DNA of 64,000 nucleotides from the NCBI GenBank assembly GCA_031409875.1, contig JANNYB010000100.1:1-64000 (forward strand), in the 5' to 3' direction. Positions 7,949-16,939 of this stretch are shown in pieces. Each line of letters opens with the position of its first letter. Position 1 is the first letter of the stretch. A model generated the notes under the pieces. The model was given only the letters and a program-made list of their open reading frames with translations, was not told the origin of the DNA and searched no databases. The DNA is from CALMEH01 sp031409875. Lineage in GTDB: Bacteria > Acidobacteriota > Blastocatellia > Pyrinomonadales > Pyrinomonadaceae. The position numbers and the translations under genes were made by a program.

Positions 7949-8983
7949 TTAATTTCCGAAAGTTGCTATGACGTTCGGCGCGACTCTGACTTTAACCGAT
8001 TGATTGTAAGTTCTGTTCGGAAACGCGCAGTTATCCAAGACCCACAAAGTTCCGCCTGCCGGAGTGTTTTCCAAGGCTTCAATCGGATCATTGTAAGGAC
8101 TCAGAAAAGTTCCGAAATGGAAAATACCGACGGCATTGCAGTTGTAAAACACCCAATCGTCATACGGATAAAGAAACGACAAAGTGGCGCGGTCTAAAAC
8201 ACTCAGGTGATTGAGATTGCCGCCTTGCCCGATTAATCCTTGCTGATTTTGATTCGGCGCAAGCACGGTAATAGTTTGTGTGCCGTCCGTCGGGCAATTA
8301 CTACCTGTGGTGAAGGCGCATTGCGAATAGTGCATCACCGAATCGAAATCATAGACACCGTAATTTTCGGCATCGCCTTCGATAACGAAATTGTTGTTGA
8401 AGATAGTGCCGTTGCAACCGCCTTGCACGTTGTTACAATTGACTTGCACGAAAGTCCCGCGGTCGGCTCTCGATTGTTCGTGATAAAAACCGAGACAGTG
8501 CAACAATTCGTGGGCAATGATAAATTGATTGCCCCAACTGACGATGTTGATAATCTGCCCAAAGCCGACCATCCCCACTGCCGAATTGTTGACCGTGGAG
8601 CTTTGAATGTGAACGTGAAATGATAACGGGAGGCAAAAGTTTGCGAAGCACTGCCGAAATTCAACATTCGCCGTATTTTCCAAGAGTTCCATCGCGCTAA
8701 TCATAAGACTTTGGTTTGCCTCTGAAACATTGGCATCAAACTCAAACGGAATAATCCCGTCAGTCCATAAATTAGTGCGATAAGTTGCTTGCGGAGCCAT
8801 ATCCGCCGGCTTTTGTCCGCGTAATATCGCTCTGACAAACTCGGTCGGCATCTGAATATCGCCGTCAATCAGCGAATAACCTTCCGTGATATTAGTCTTC
8901 GGAGCGGTTTTACTTTTTTGCGCGTAAGTCGTTGCGGCGCAAATTAAAAGCAAAAGAACAAAAATTTTAATTTTATTTTTCAT
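7949..8983 (-). CDS. Secreted astacin-like (M12A) metallopeptidase
   Basis: 344-aa predicted exported zinc endopeptidase. The astacin signature is clear: HELLHCLGFYHEQSRADRG (HExxHxxGFxHExxRxDR), followed by a Met-turn candidate DSVMHYS about 50 residues later. A hydrophobic signal peptide (IKIFVLLLLICAATTYAQ) precedes a pro-region. I start it at the ATG at 8983; a GTG at 8986 directly upstream is possible, and the GGAGG near 8992 fits either. The C-terminal part after the catalytic domain is unassigned. Astacins in free-living bacteria usually degrade extracellular proteins. Confidence 0.88.
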   Translation of the reverse strand: MKNKIKIFVLLLLICAATTYAQKSKTAPKTNITEGYSLIDGDIQMPTEFVRAILRGQKPADMAPQATYRTNLWTDGIIPFEFDANVSEANQSLMISAMELLENTANVEFRQCFANFCLPLSFHVHIQSSTVNNSAVGMVGFGQIINIVSWGNQFIIAHELLHCLGFYHEQSRADRGTFVQVNCNNVQGGCNGTIFNNNFVIEGDAENYGVYDFDSVMHYSQCAFTTGSNCPTDGTQTITVLAPNQNQQGLIGQGGNLNHLSVLDRATLSFLYPYDDWVFYNCNAVGIFHFGTFLSPYNDPIEALENTPAGGTLWVLDNCAFPNRTYNQSVKVRVAPNVIATFGN

Positions 8984-9004
8984 CACGATTTTTCCTCCTT
9001 TTTA

Positions 9005-10993
9005 CTACTGCAACGTAACCAAAACCAGCACTAAACCTTTGCCCGATTTCAATGCGGTTAAAGCCTTGCCGATAATCGCGCCCTGAGCTTTTGAAAAGTT
9101 TGTAACTTTCATCGCGTGTCCGGCAGTCGCGGATGTCGTCAGCAAATCGCCGGTGTTAATCGGTTGCTGCGTGGCATCGCAATAAACCCAAACGCGCCCC
9201 GATAAAGCGACCGGCATCGAGTTTTCCGCGTCATTCAAATTCGGCAAAATCATCCCTGCCGCGAGATTGTTTGCGCCGCTGATGACTCCTGCCACGCGGC
9301 GATTGTAGGCGGTGCGGGAGATGGAAAGTTTTCCGGGTTGGAGCAGGTCAATGGCGACGACCATTCCGGGTTTGACCGTTTCAGTAAATTCAAACTTTTC
9401 GGCGAGGTCAGAACCGCCTGTAATTTGAAGAATGCTCGTTTTCATCGTTCCGACAACTTCCAATTTTTCGGTCGGATTGGTAGTTCCGATGCCGACATTG
9501 CCATCTAATTTAATGTTGATGCCGTTGGTGCTTGACATCGCGCCCGCGCCTGTTCCGGCGAGCAGTTTAAGAGTTGTGCCGTCAAATCTGATGTCGGCGC
9601 GGTTTGTGCCGAAGATTGACATTCCGCTTTCTCCGCTCGGTGTTCCGAATTGAACTTTGCCGCCACTTCCGCCCGTCGTGAACAAAGTATTTCCAATCAC
9701 TTCCAATTTTACGGTCGGCGTTGATGTGCCGATTCCGACATTGGCATTAAAGCCCAAAACTAAAGAATTATTCTGCGAAACCACCGCGTTTGCGCCAATT
9801 GCCGTGGCGTTGAAAAGATTGCCCGCGCCGACATTTGCGTTTGAACCGATGATGGTATTGTTACTGCCCGTATAGTTGTTGATACCGGCAACGCGCCCGA
9901 AAAATGTGTTGTCATTTCCGGTCGTATTATCTCTGCCCGCTTGCGTTCCGAAAAAAGAATTGCTGTAACCGGCGGTGTTTTGAAAACCTGCCGACCTGCC
10001 GAAAAAGGCATTGCCTTCGCTCACATTATTGTAGCCCGCCGAAACGCCGAAAAATGAGTTGTTATTGCCGCCGGCGTTTGCTTGCCCGGCGAATGCTCCA
10101 AAGAAAGAATTGTCAACTCCCGTTGAGTTACCGATTCCTGCTTGCCGCCCGAAGAATGAATTTTGCGTGCCTGTCGAATTATCTCTGCCGGCTTGGGTTC
10201 CGAAAAATGAATTACTAGAGCCGGTGGTGTTTTGAAAACCTGACGATCTACCGAAAAAAGCGTTGGCTTCGCCGGTTGTGTTATTAAAACCCGCCGATGT
10301 TCCAAAAAAAGCATTACCGTTGGAGGTTGTGTTTCCGCCCGCGCCGACTCCGACAAAAATATTGTCTGTGCCGCCTAATTTCAATACCGGATTTCCGCCG
10401 ATGCTGTATTGCGTGGCGGAATTGAGGCTGTTGACTGAAAGAGTTCCGCCGAGTGTGCCGTTGCCGGAGATGTTAAAGTCAGCAGTCTGTTCCGTTGTCG
10501 AATTATTAATAAAATCGCTTCCAACGGTTGCCGTCGTAACGTATTCACTCGCGTCCAAACCGCCGAGTTTGTTTGAATCGAGCGCAACATCGGCTTGCGC
10601 GGCAGACAAAGAGCGAATTGCATATGGCGACGAAGCAACTCTTTCGCGTGGAGTTAAAGTCGTGTAATTTTCACCCGCATTTCTTCGCACGGCAATTTCC
10701 AGAAAAAGGTCGTTACCCGTAAAAATGCTTGCGCCAAAATCGAGCGATGTGCTAAAAACGCCGTTTGCCGCAATAACGGAAACGTCCGAAAGCGTTGCGC
10801 CGATTTGATTGCCGCCCGCCAGCGCGTCAAATAGTTTGAATTCCATCTGAACAGTTCCGTTAGACGGATTTCCGTTATCGTTTAATTTGCCCTGATAATT
10901 AAACGCCGTCGTCTGTGCGAAAGCCGCCGTTGTCATCAAAACGGCAACCGCAAAAGTAATAAAGATTCTTTGTAAAATAGATTTTCTCAACAT
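9005..10993 (-). CDS. Large secreted repeat protein resembling fibre/endosialidase-chaperone proteins
   Basis: 662 aa with a signal peptide (MLRKSILQRIFITFAVAVLM start, cleavage near AFAQ). An N-terminal domain (about 25-135: FNYQGKLNDNGNP, LFDALAGGNQIG, PRERVASSPYAI) is typical of Acidobacteriota and Bacteroidota surface proteins. The central part (about 210-400) has about a dozen imperfect repeats of NSFFGxxAGxxNxTG type, similar to the head repeats of trimeric adhesins. The C-terminal part carries NVGIGTxxPTxKLEV repeats and ends in a beta-rich domain instead of a clear peptidase S74 triad. Likely a trimeric surface fibre. No phage genes are around it. Confidence 0.75.
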   Translation of the reverse strand: MLRKSILQRIFITFAVAVLMTTAAFAQTTAFNYQGKLNDNGNPSNGTVQMEFKLFDALAGGNQIGATLSDVSVIAANGVFSTSLDFGASIFTGNDLFLEIAVRRNAGENYTTLTPRERVASSPYAIRSLSAAQADVALDSNKLGGLDASEYVTTATVGSDFINNSTTEQTADFNISGNGTLGGTLSVNSLNSATQYSIGGNPVLKLGGTDNIFVGVGAGGNTTSNGNAFFGTSAGFNNTTGEANAFFGRSSGFQNTTGSSNSFFGTQAGRDNSTGTQNSFFGRQAGIGNSTGVDNSFFGAFAGQANAGGNNNSFFGVSAGYNNVSEGNAFFGRSAGFQNTAGYSNSFFGTQAGRDNTTGNDNTFFGRVAGINNYTGSNNTIIGSNANVGAGNLFNATAIGANAVVSQNNSLVLGFNANVGIGTSTPTVKLEVIGNTLFTTGGSGGKVQFGTPSGESGMSIFGTNRADIRFDGTTLKLLAGTGAGAMSSTNGINIKLDGNVGIGTTNPTEKLEVVGTMKTSILQITGGSDLAEKFEFTETVKPGMVVAIDLLQPGKLSISRTAYNRRVAGVISGANNLAAGMILPNLNDAENSMPVALSGRVWVYCDATQQPINTGDLLTTSATAGHAMKVTNFSKAQGAIIGKALTALKSGKGLVLVLVTLQ

Positions 10994-11173
10994 AATTCTT
11001 GCCCCTCGACAGTTTGGTAAAATTTGAACTATTTAATTCTTACGCAGTTCGGGCAGGCAATGTAACTACGAAGGTATGCGGGTAAAACAGCAGAAGTGGG
11101 AAAGGAAACCTTGTCAGAACAGCAAGGCTTCAATAATAAAGTTAAAATCTCAAATTAGGTTGTTTTGGGTTTT

Positions 11174-11359
11174 GTCGCTGAAAGTGACGAACATTATAGC
11201 CTAGCGAGAATCGCTAGTAGTTTGCGGCAAATCATTCGCTCGCTGAAGGCGAGCAACAATCTCCACGCTTTTTTGTTCGTCGCTTTCAGCGACGGAAGTC
11301 ATTATCAATACTGACCTAGCGATTCTCGCTAGGCTATAATGTCGGTCGCTTTCAGCGAC
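11174..11359. repeat. 186-bp nested palindromic element, copy 1
   Basis: Begins GTCGCTGAAAGTGACG and ends GTCGCTTTCAGCGAC, with nested inner pairs CCTAGCGAGAATCGCTAG / CCTAGCGATTCTCGCTAGG and GCTCGCTGAAGGCGAGC. A second, closely similar copy with the same order of segments is at 31517-31700. It is non-coding and fills most of the 389-bp gap between the fibre-like gene and the LuxR-type regulator. Confidence 0.85.
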
Positions 11360-11382
11360 AAAGATTTGAAAACTTTTATTTT

Positions 11383-12069
11383 TCAGACGAGTTGTTCGCG
11401 CAGGGCTTTGGCAACGGCTTCGGATTTCGAGTGGACTTGCAGTTTTTCATAGACGTTGCGGAGATGAAAAGAAACGGTGTGAACGCTGATGTTTAGCTGA
11501 TAAGCGGCGGTTTTGTAGCTGTGTCCTTCAACGAGCATTTTGAGCAATTCTTTTTCTTGCGGAGTTAAATGATACTCGGCGTTTTTGGGCGGCGTGAAGT
11601 TTTGAAACAAAGTAATCACGCGCCGCGCAACTTCCGGCGACATCGGCGCACCGCCGGCTTTGATTTCGCGCAAAGATTCGAGCAGTCGCGCCGGTTGCGT
11701 ATTTTTGAGCAAATAGCCGCAAGCACCGGCGCAGAGAGCATCGAAAATCCGCTCGTTGTCGTCATAAACCGTCAGCGCAAGACACGGCAAATCGGGAAAT
11801 TTCTCGCGCAAAATTTTTATTCCGGCAATGCCGTCCATTCCCGGCAAACCGATGTCTGTCAAAACAATATCGGGCTGTTCGCGGCTGATATTAATGATTG
11901 CTTCTTCCATTGAACGAAAGCGTCCGGCGCACAAAAAGCCGTTCGTGCCGTTAATCAGCATCGCCAAACCTTCGCGCACTTCGCGCAAATCTTCGATAAT
12001 TGCAACTTTTATAACAACCATCGGCGGCGTTTGATTTTCTGAAATATTCGACATCGTTTCAGTCAGCAT
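11383..12069 (-). CDS. NarL/LuxR-type response regulator
   Basis: Receiver domain (about residues 20-135) with the phospho-acceptor Asp in DIVLTDIGLPGMDGI and the conserved Lys in GYLLKNT, followed by a LuxR-type helix-turn-helix (LTPQEKELLKMLVEGHSYK, then NISVHTVSFHLRNVYEKL). The start is uncertain: ATGs at 12069, 12054 and 12015 and a TTG at 12111 are in frame, and none has a strong ribosome site. It lies 130 nt downstream of the propeller histidine kinase on the same strand and is its likely partner. A palindrome separates the two. Confidence 0.9.
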   Translation of the reverse strand: MLTETMSNISENQTPPMVVIKVAIIEDLREVREGLAMLINGTNGFLCAGRFRSMEEAIINISREQPDIVLTDIGLPGMDGIAGIKILREKFPDLPCLALTVYDDNERIFDALCAGACGYLLKNTQPARLLESLREIKAGGAPMSPEVARRVITLFQNFTPPKNAEYHLTPQEKELLKMLVEGHSYKTAAYQLNISVHTVSFHLRNVYEKLQVHSKSEAVAKALREQLV

Positions 12070-12126
12070 CAGACAAGTGTAAGCTAAATAATTCGGCTTG
12101 CGCCCTACCAAATTATGTAGGTGAGC

Positions 12127-12203
12127 GTTTAGAGTTCAAACTTCAGTTTGCTCTTTCCGCCGCGCTTCGCTGGCGGAAACACGCTGAAGCGTGAACTCTG
12201 AAC
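12127..12203. repeat. Palindrome with CGCCAGCGAAGCG core
   Basis: Imperfect arms GTTTAGAGTTCAAACTTCAG and CTGAAGCGTGAACTCTGAAC surround TTTCCGCCGCGCTTCGCTGGCGGAAA. It begins at the stop of the histidine kinase. The CGCCAGCGAAGCG core recurs in intergenic palindromes at 35351-35429 and 62536-62676. Confidence 0.75.
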
Positions 12204-15200
12204 TATCGCCACGACCAAGCGGCGGTTTTTAGTTTAAGGTGCATAACGATTTTTGTTCCCGCGCCTTCGATTGAATCAATTTCAAGTTGTCCGCCGCAAT
12301 CTTCGGCGCGTTTTTTGATGTTCAGCAAACCGTTGCCGTCATATTCCTGCGTTGCATCAAAGCCGATGCCGTCATCGCCGATTTGCAAAACCAATTCTTT
12401 GTCCACAAAAGCAAATTCGATTTTGACGGCGGCGGCGTTTGAATGGCGCACGATGTTGTTGATGGATTCTTTGAAAATCAGATAAACATTGCGCCGGATA
12501 TTCGCGTCGAGCTTCAAATCAGTCGCGGGTGTGGGCGCAACAAACTCCAAATCAATCTCGCGGCGTTCTAAAATTTCTTCGGCATATTGTCTCATTCGGC
12601 GCGTCAATCCGATTAAACTGTCTTTTTTCGGATTGATTGCCCAAACAATATCGCCCATTGACGAAACCGATTCACGCGAAATTTCGGCGACCGAGCCAAA
12701 CAAATTATCTTTGCCGTTGGCAACCGAATTTTGGTCTAAACGCTGTTGCGCGACTTCGCTCAAAATTGCAATTTTCGTCAAATTCGCGCCGATGTCGTCG
12801 TGCAAATCGGTCGCAATTCGCGTCCGCATATTGGCGACTTCGAGCAGACGCGACACGCGGAAACGATAAAGACTGTAAATTACCAGCGCAGTTAAAATGA
12901 GCAACGCGGCAATAAACCACCATTTTTGCCAAAACGGTGCGGCGATGTGAAACGATATAATTGCCGGATTTTGACTGTAAATTCTATCGGCAGTTTGGGT
13001 GCGGACTTCAAAGCGATATTCGCCCGCCGCGAGATTGGCAAAATTTACCGTGCGTTCATCTGTCCGCGTCCAATCCGATTCGCCGAAACGATATTCATAT
13101 TTCAAACGCTCGCCGAGATTTACTCCCAAACCGAGAAATTCAACCGTAATTTGTCGCTGGTCGGAATCTAATTCAAGCGGCGCAATTTCTCTTTCTCCAA
13201 GAACTGAAACTGCTTGCGGAACGCCGGACACACGAACGCCCGTAATAAAAACACTCGGCGGTTCGCGCTTTCGCGGCGGTTCGGGAACAAAACGCGCCAA
13301 ACCATTCGGCGTGATGAACCATAAATTATTCTTGCGGTCGCGGTAGGTCATTTGCACAGTGCTATTCGGCAAACCGTCGGCAGTCGTAAAATTTTCAATT
13401 TGTCCGGTTTCCGGTGTCAGACGATCTAAACCGCGCCCCGTGCCGATGTAAATTCTTCCAAATTCGTCTTCGGTAACGCACATTGCACCTTGCGTTGAAA
13501 GTCCTTCGGCGGTTGAGTAACGAACAAAATTCAAATGCTCCGCACTTAAATCTTCCAATTTCAATAATCCTGCGCCCGGTTTGGCAAGCCACAAATATCC
13601 TTTGCTGTCAATAAACAAATCATTTGTCGCGCCTGGCGGAACACCGTCCGCTTCCGAAAAAATCTTAAATTGTCCGGTGCCGTAGTTGAATTGAATCAAC
13701 GAGTAATTATTTTCGCTTGTCCCAATCCATAAATGTCCGTTTCGATCTTCGGCAAAAACTAATGCGAAGCGATTTACATTTAAACCGACCTCTTTCGTGT
13801 AATCGTGCCAGACATTGGCGGCGCGTTCCCAACGCCACAACTCGAACGCCTGATTGGTGGTCGAAATCCAAAAATCACCGCGCGAATCTTCAAAGAGCCG
13901 CTCAATCTCACGCTTTTTCCCGCCGACAAAGATTTGTTCGGGAGTTGATTTCGCTAAATCTTCAAACTTCGCCGGACGCGGAAAATGAAAAAGTCCTTGT
14001 AAGCTCGGAATCCACCAATCACCCGCGCTGTCTTGCCGGACGGTTTGCTTAACTCCCGAACCGAAGTATTTTATATCCGGCGGGAAATTCGGTTTGACTA
14101 AATCAAATCTTTCACCGTTAAAACGGCTGATTGTGCGCGTGTTTCCCGGAAGGTTGCTAACAAAAAGTTCGCCCGCCGCATTTTCAAAAATTGAATTTAA
14201 GTGTGGCGATTCTATTCCATCCGCGTCGGTATAAGCCGTAAAGCCGTAACGCGCCAGTTTTTTTGCGCCAATTCGCGTTCCTGTCCAGAGATTGCCGTCT
14301 TTATCCTCGGTTAAAGCCCAAATTTCCGTGTCGGTCAAATCGTTTTTTGCCGTGTAAGTTTTGCAAACCGAATCACCTGCGTTTTCGCCCTGCCATTTGC
14401 ATAATCCGCGAATCGTCCCAACCCACATTTGTCCGTCATTTGTTTGATACAAAGACGAAATCCATTCAGCAGGCAAACCGTCTTTAACGTCATAATGCCG
14501 CTCGACGACTTTTTGATTTTTGGTTGGTTCGCGGACAAGCAAACATAAGCCCGCACCTAACCCCGAACGCATTCCAACCCAAATGCGTCCGTTTTTGTCT
14601 TCAAGCAGATTTTCTATATTTTTCCCCGGCAAACCGTCCGCCATCGTAAATTGTTCGACTTGTCCATCAGGTAAAATCCGCAGTAGAGCATTCTCAAAAG
14701 TGCCGATCCATAAATTCCCGCGACTATCTTCCAAGATTGCATCAATCTCTAAAATGTCGCCCGAAGGCTTTATTAAATTTACTTCTTCAAGTTCATTTTG
14801 CTCGTTTAATTTATAAAGCCCGTCGGTCGTTCCGGCAAAAAGTTGTCCGGCTTTATTTTCATATAAAACTAAAATACCGGCGGCTTTCGGATTTTTCGGC
14901 AGATAGACGCTGAAAAATGGATTGGACGAATTTTGAGTTTTATCTTCGCTGTTGTAAGGAGCGCGAACGCCTTTCGGATTTAGTTTTACCAAACCGGCGT
15001 TGGACGCAAGCCAAATGTCGCCGCCGCGCGTTTCCAGAAAATCATTAACTTGTCGAACCGGCAAACCGTCGGCAACCGTGAAATTCGTAAAGGCGTAACC
15101 ATCAAAACGCGAAACGCCGCCCGGCGTGCAAAACCATAGAAAACCGTGCGAATCCTGCTTGATTTTGTTAATAAAATCGCGCAACAAACCATCGGCAACC

Positions 15201-15322
15201 GTATAAGTTTTTATCGGCAGACGCTCGGCAAAAAGTGGAATTGCAAAAAGCAAAACAAAAATGCTCCAGCCAAAAAATGCGCCGCCTTGCCGGATGATTT
15301 TATTTAATTGCTCGAATGACAT
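12203..15322 (-). CDS. Two-component propeller sensor histidine kinase
   Basis: 1039-aa membrane sensor. An N-terminal signal/anchor is followed by about a dozen two-component-regulator propeller repeats (DSHGFLWFCTPGG, DSRGNLWIGTFE, DKNGRIWVGMRSG, and so on; about 35-690) forming two periplasmic beta-propellers. A Y_Y_Y domain follows (YEYRFGESDWTRTDERTVNF, about 735-790), then a transmembrane helix (WWFIAALLILTALVIYSLYRF, residues split by the membrane). The cytoplasmic part has a HisKA_3 dimerisation domain with phospho-accepting His in TDLHDDIGANL and an ATPase domain (NNIVRHS, GDDGIGFD, GNGLLNIKKRA). Such hybrid-like sensors often detect glycans or large extracellular ligands. Partner: the LuxR-type regulator just downstream. 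Confidence 0.93.
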   Translation of the reverse strand: MSFEQLNKIIRQGGAFFGWSIFVLLFAIPLFAERLPIKTYTVADGLLRDFINKIKQDSHGFLWFCTPGGVSRFDGYAFTNFTVADGLPVRQVNDFLETRGGDIWLASNAGLVKLNPKGVRAPYNSEDKTQNSSNPFFSVYLPKNPKAAGILVLYENKAGQLFAGTTDGLYKLNEQNELEEVNLIKPSGDILEIDAILEDSRGNLWIGTFENALLRILPDGQVEQFTMADGLPGKNIENLLEDKNGRIWVGMRSGLGAGLCLLVREPTKNQKVVERHYDVKDGLPAEWISSLYQTNDGQMWVGTIRGLCKWQGENAGDSVCKTYTAKNDLTDTEIWALTEDKDGNLWTGTRIGAKKLARYGFTAYTDADGIESPHLNSIFENAAGELFVSNLPGNTRTISRFNGERFDLVKPNFPPDIKYFGSGVKQTVRQDSAGDWWIPSLQGLFHFPRPAKFEDLAKSTPEQIFVGGKKREIERLFEDSRGDFWISTTNQAFELWRWERAANVWHDYTKEVGLNVNRFALVFAEDRNGHLWIGTSENNYSLIQFNYGTGQFKIFSEADGVPPGATNDLFIDSKGYLWLAKPGAGLLKLEDLSAEHLNFVRYSTAEGLSTQGAMCVTEDEFGRIYIGTGRGLDRLTPETGQIENFTTADGLPNSTVQMTYRDRKNNLWFITPNGLARFVPEPPRKREPPSVFITGVRVSGVPQAVSVLGEREIAPLELDSDQRQITVEFLGLGVNLGERLKYEYRFGESDWTRTDERTVNFANLAAGEYRFEVRTQTADRIYSQNPAIISFHIAAPFWQKWWFIAALLILTALVIYSLYRFRVSRLLEVANMRTRIATDLHDDIGANLTKIAILSEVAQQRLDQNSVANGKDNLFGSVAEISRESVSSMGDIVWAINPKKDSLIGLTRRMRQYAEEILERREIDLEFVAPTPATDLKLDANIRRNVYLIFKESINNIVRHSNAAAVKIEFAFVDKELVLQIGDDGIGFDATQEYDGNGLLNIKKRAEDCGGQLEIDSIEGAGTKIVMHLKLKTAAWSWR

Positions 15323-15435
15323 TGCTCGTCTCCGCTTTTGTAATTCTTGATTGACAGGCGAATTATGACACTTGAAACAATTCTTGACAAGATTATTTGA
15401 CTGCCGACAGTTAAATCTATTTTTAGAATATCAAA

Positions 15436-15448
15436 TTACAAAACTCTT
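15436..15448 (+). other. Candidate attL core
   Basis: TTACAAAACTCTT, identical to the sequence at 21932-21944. It is flanked by TATCA (15429-15433) and TGATA (15455-15459), an inverted pair suitable for recombinase binding. It lies about 115 bp upstream of the kinase start. Confidence 0.7.
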
Positions 15449-15470
15449 GCATTCTGATAATTTATTTGGC

Positions 15471-15551
15471 AATGCGTAATTGTGCGGAAATCATAAACTA
15501 CTTGGATAATATAGCCGTTGCTAAGTGTGCCGTGATGCACAATTACGCATT
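15471..15551. repeat. 15-bp perfect inverted repeat at the element's left end
   Basis: AATGCGTAATTGTGC (15471-15485) pairs perfectly with 15537-15551. It lies 22 bp inside the candidate attL. It may be an integrase arm-site region, an origin structure or an operator; the sequence alone does not decide. Confidence 0.7.
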
Positions 15552-15594
15552 GAGTAGCAAAGTCTTAGGACACAAAATAGACACACAGGCAAAA

Positions 15595-15641
15595 CGAAAA
15601 CATACGAACTTTTTATTTTTGGTAAAGTTCGTATGTTTTCG
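15595..15641. repeat. 18-bp perfect inverted repeat with GCGAAAAC/CGAAC word
   Basis: CGAAAACATACGAACTTT (15595-15612) pairs perfectly with 15624-15641 across an 11-nt AT-rich loop. It belongs to the element-specific palindrome family also seen at 16432-16556 and, in weaker form, at 17918-17976. It lies upstream of the first small-gene pair. Confidence 0.8.
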
Positions 15642-15820
15642 CTTTGATGTTTTGTTTAACATTTTAGTCCGAATTTTCCGATTTTGCGCTTGCACCGCTT
15701 CCGAGCCGGAACGATGGAACGCCAAAAACGCAAAATTTCTGAAAAAGTGTTAAACATTTTCCGTGATTCGACGGCGTAAAAAGCGAAAGCTGAATCACAT
15801 TTCAATAAGGAGAATATATT

Positions 15821-16006
15821 ATGAGCAGAAGATATTATAAAAGACGCGAATGCAAACTTTGTGGAGAGACAAAACATTTGATTTGTTTGGAACATAATAC
15901 CTTTGTCAAAAGAAAGAATAACTATCTGCGACCTTTTAGACGCATTAGGTATTACTTCCGAAAGTTTTATTTCGGCGTGGCAAGAAAACTTGGATTCGTT
16001 GATTAA
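15821..16006 (+). CDS. Small basic protein with CxxC...CxxH motif
   Basis: 61-aa protein, family not recognised. Strong ribosome site (AAGGAG) before the ATG. Near the N-terminus it has CKLCGETKHLICLEH, that is Cys-x2-Cys-x8-Cys-x2-His, a plausible single zinc site. The remainder is very basic and aromatic (RPFRRIRYYFRKFYFGVARK), which suggests nucleic acid binding. Its stop is directly followed by the next gene's ATG, so the two are co-translated. Inside the integrated element; role unknown. Confidence 0.6.
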   Translation: MSRRYYKRRECKLCGETKHLICLEHNTFVKRKNNYLRPFRRIRYYFRKFYFGVARKLGFVD

Positions 16007-16327
16007 ATGATGAATGAATTTGATAAAGAAATGGCAAGGTTAAGACATCGTTTAAGTGAATTACAAAGACGAAAGACGAAACCTAAACGCCAAAAGGTTA
16101 AATCAACTCGACCAAAAGGCAGACCGCGAATAGACAGCGAGCGAATCGAATTAGCGAAAGAACTTGCTCAAACTCGTCCTTTGCCTTTGGTTGCGTTGAA
16201 ACTGAATATCGGTTTGAAAACTCTTTACAGATACGGCATCAAGCGCAAAATCTTAGATGCCGAAAAAGAATTGAAATCAAGATGTGATTCGCCGGACGAA
16301 TTAAGTCCGGGAACAATCACAGATTGA
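16007..16327 (+). CDS. Small DNA-binding protein with AT-hook-like and resolvase-like HTH segments
   Basis: 106 aa. An N-terminal basic coiled segment (EMARLRHRLSELQRRK) precedes a KGRPRIDSERIELAKELAQ stretch and a predicted helix-turn-helix (LPLVALKLNIGLKTLYRYGI) that resembles the C-terminal HTH of resolvases and invertases. The GRPR piece is AT-hook-like. It starts directly after the preceding stop (TAAATG). It is likely a regulator or replication accessory factor of the element. Function unproven. Confidence 0.6.
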   Translation: MMNEFDKEMARLRHRLSELQRRKTKPKRQKVKSTRPKGRPRIDSERIELAKELAQTRPLPLVALKLNIGLKTLYRYGIKRKILDAEKELKSRCDSPDELSPGTITD

Positions 16328-16627
16328 GAGATTTTTTCACTTAAAGCAACGGCATTTTTGCCGATGTCTGCGGAAAAGAATTCTTTTTTCAAAATTATTT
16401 TTCAAGATAATTTTATTCATTTTGGCTAATAGCGAAAACCTACGAACAAAGCGAAAAGACAAATGTTATATTTCAAACTTTTTAGAATGAATGATTTAAA
16501 TGTAAATGCGAAAACCTACGAACTTTATTTTTTATAAAAAGTTCATAGGTTTTCGCACAAGTCTTTTATTATCAAATGGTTATAGGCTGTTGACTTGCTT
16601 ATTGTTTTAATGTAAAAACTGATAGCA
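16328..16627. repeat. Intergenic region of the element with GCGAAAACCTACGAAC palindrome
   Basis: Near 16346-16369 there is a small CGGCATTTTTGCCG hairpin followed by ATGTCTGC, which recurs almost exactly at 20338-20362. A solitary GCGAAAACCTACGAAC copy is at 16432-16447. A 19-bp inverted repeat is at 16508-16526 with 16538-16556 (one mismatch). No coding region is visible. The palindromes precede the gene at 16628. Confidence 0.75.
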
Positions 16628-16837
16628 ATGATGAAAGATAAAGAATTCATTACGCAAAAAGAAGCATCAATAATTCTTGGAAAGACTTTGAATGCAGTTC
16701 ACAAACTAACAAGTAAAAATTGTTGGCGAACTAAGATTGAATACGAAAAAAGAGTCATTAATTTGGAAGATGTCTTGAACTACAAACCAAGAAAAGTAGG
16801 CAGACCGCGAAAAGAAAAGAGCGATGATTTATTTTGA
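16628..16837 (+). CDS. Small HTH protein with C-terminal AT-hook-like tail
   Basis: 69 aa. The first 50 residues look like an excisionase/MerR-type winged helix (FITQKEASIILGKTLNAVHK, then INLEDVLNY). The tail VGRPRKEKSDD is AT-hook-like and echoes the KGRPR of the gene at 16007 and the VGRKPK of the gene at 16940. Its ATG lies 72 nt downstream of an element-specific palindrome, a candidate operator. Probably a regulator of the element. Confidence 0.6.
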   Translation: MMKDKEFITQKEASIILGKTLNAVHKLTSKNCWRTKIEYEKRVINLEDVLNYKPRKVGRPRKEKSDDLF

Positions 16838-16939
16838 CAAATGAAAACTAAACGGAATTTGAACACATAGCCAAACAGGGTAATAGACAGCAAAACAACA
16901 CAAAAACAGCAGACTTTTTACTCAAATCATCAGATTTTT

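Noticed and set aside
9005..10993. Fibre-like protein as evidence for a prophage
   Set aside because: It has a signal peptide and no neighbouring capsid, tail or lysis genes; such proteins are common surface proteins in this group.
12111..12111. TTG upstream start for the LuxR-type regulator
   Set aside because: It adds residues without similarity to receiver domains and has no ribosome site; the ATG at 12069 or 12054 is preferred.
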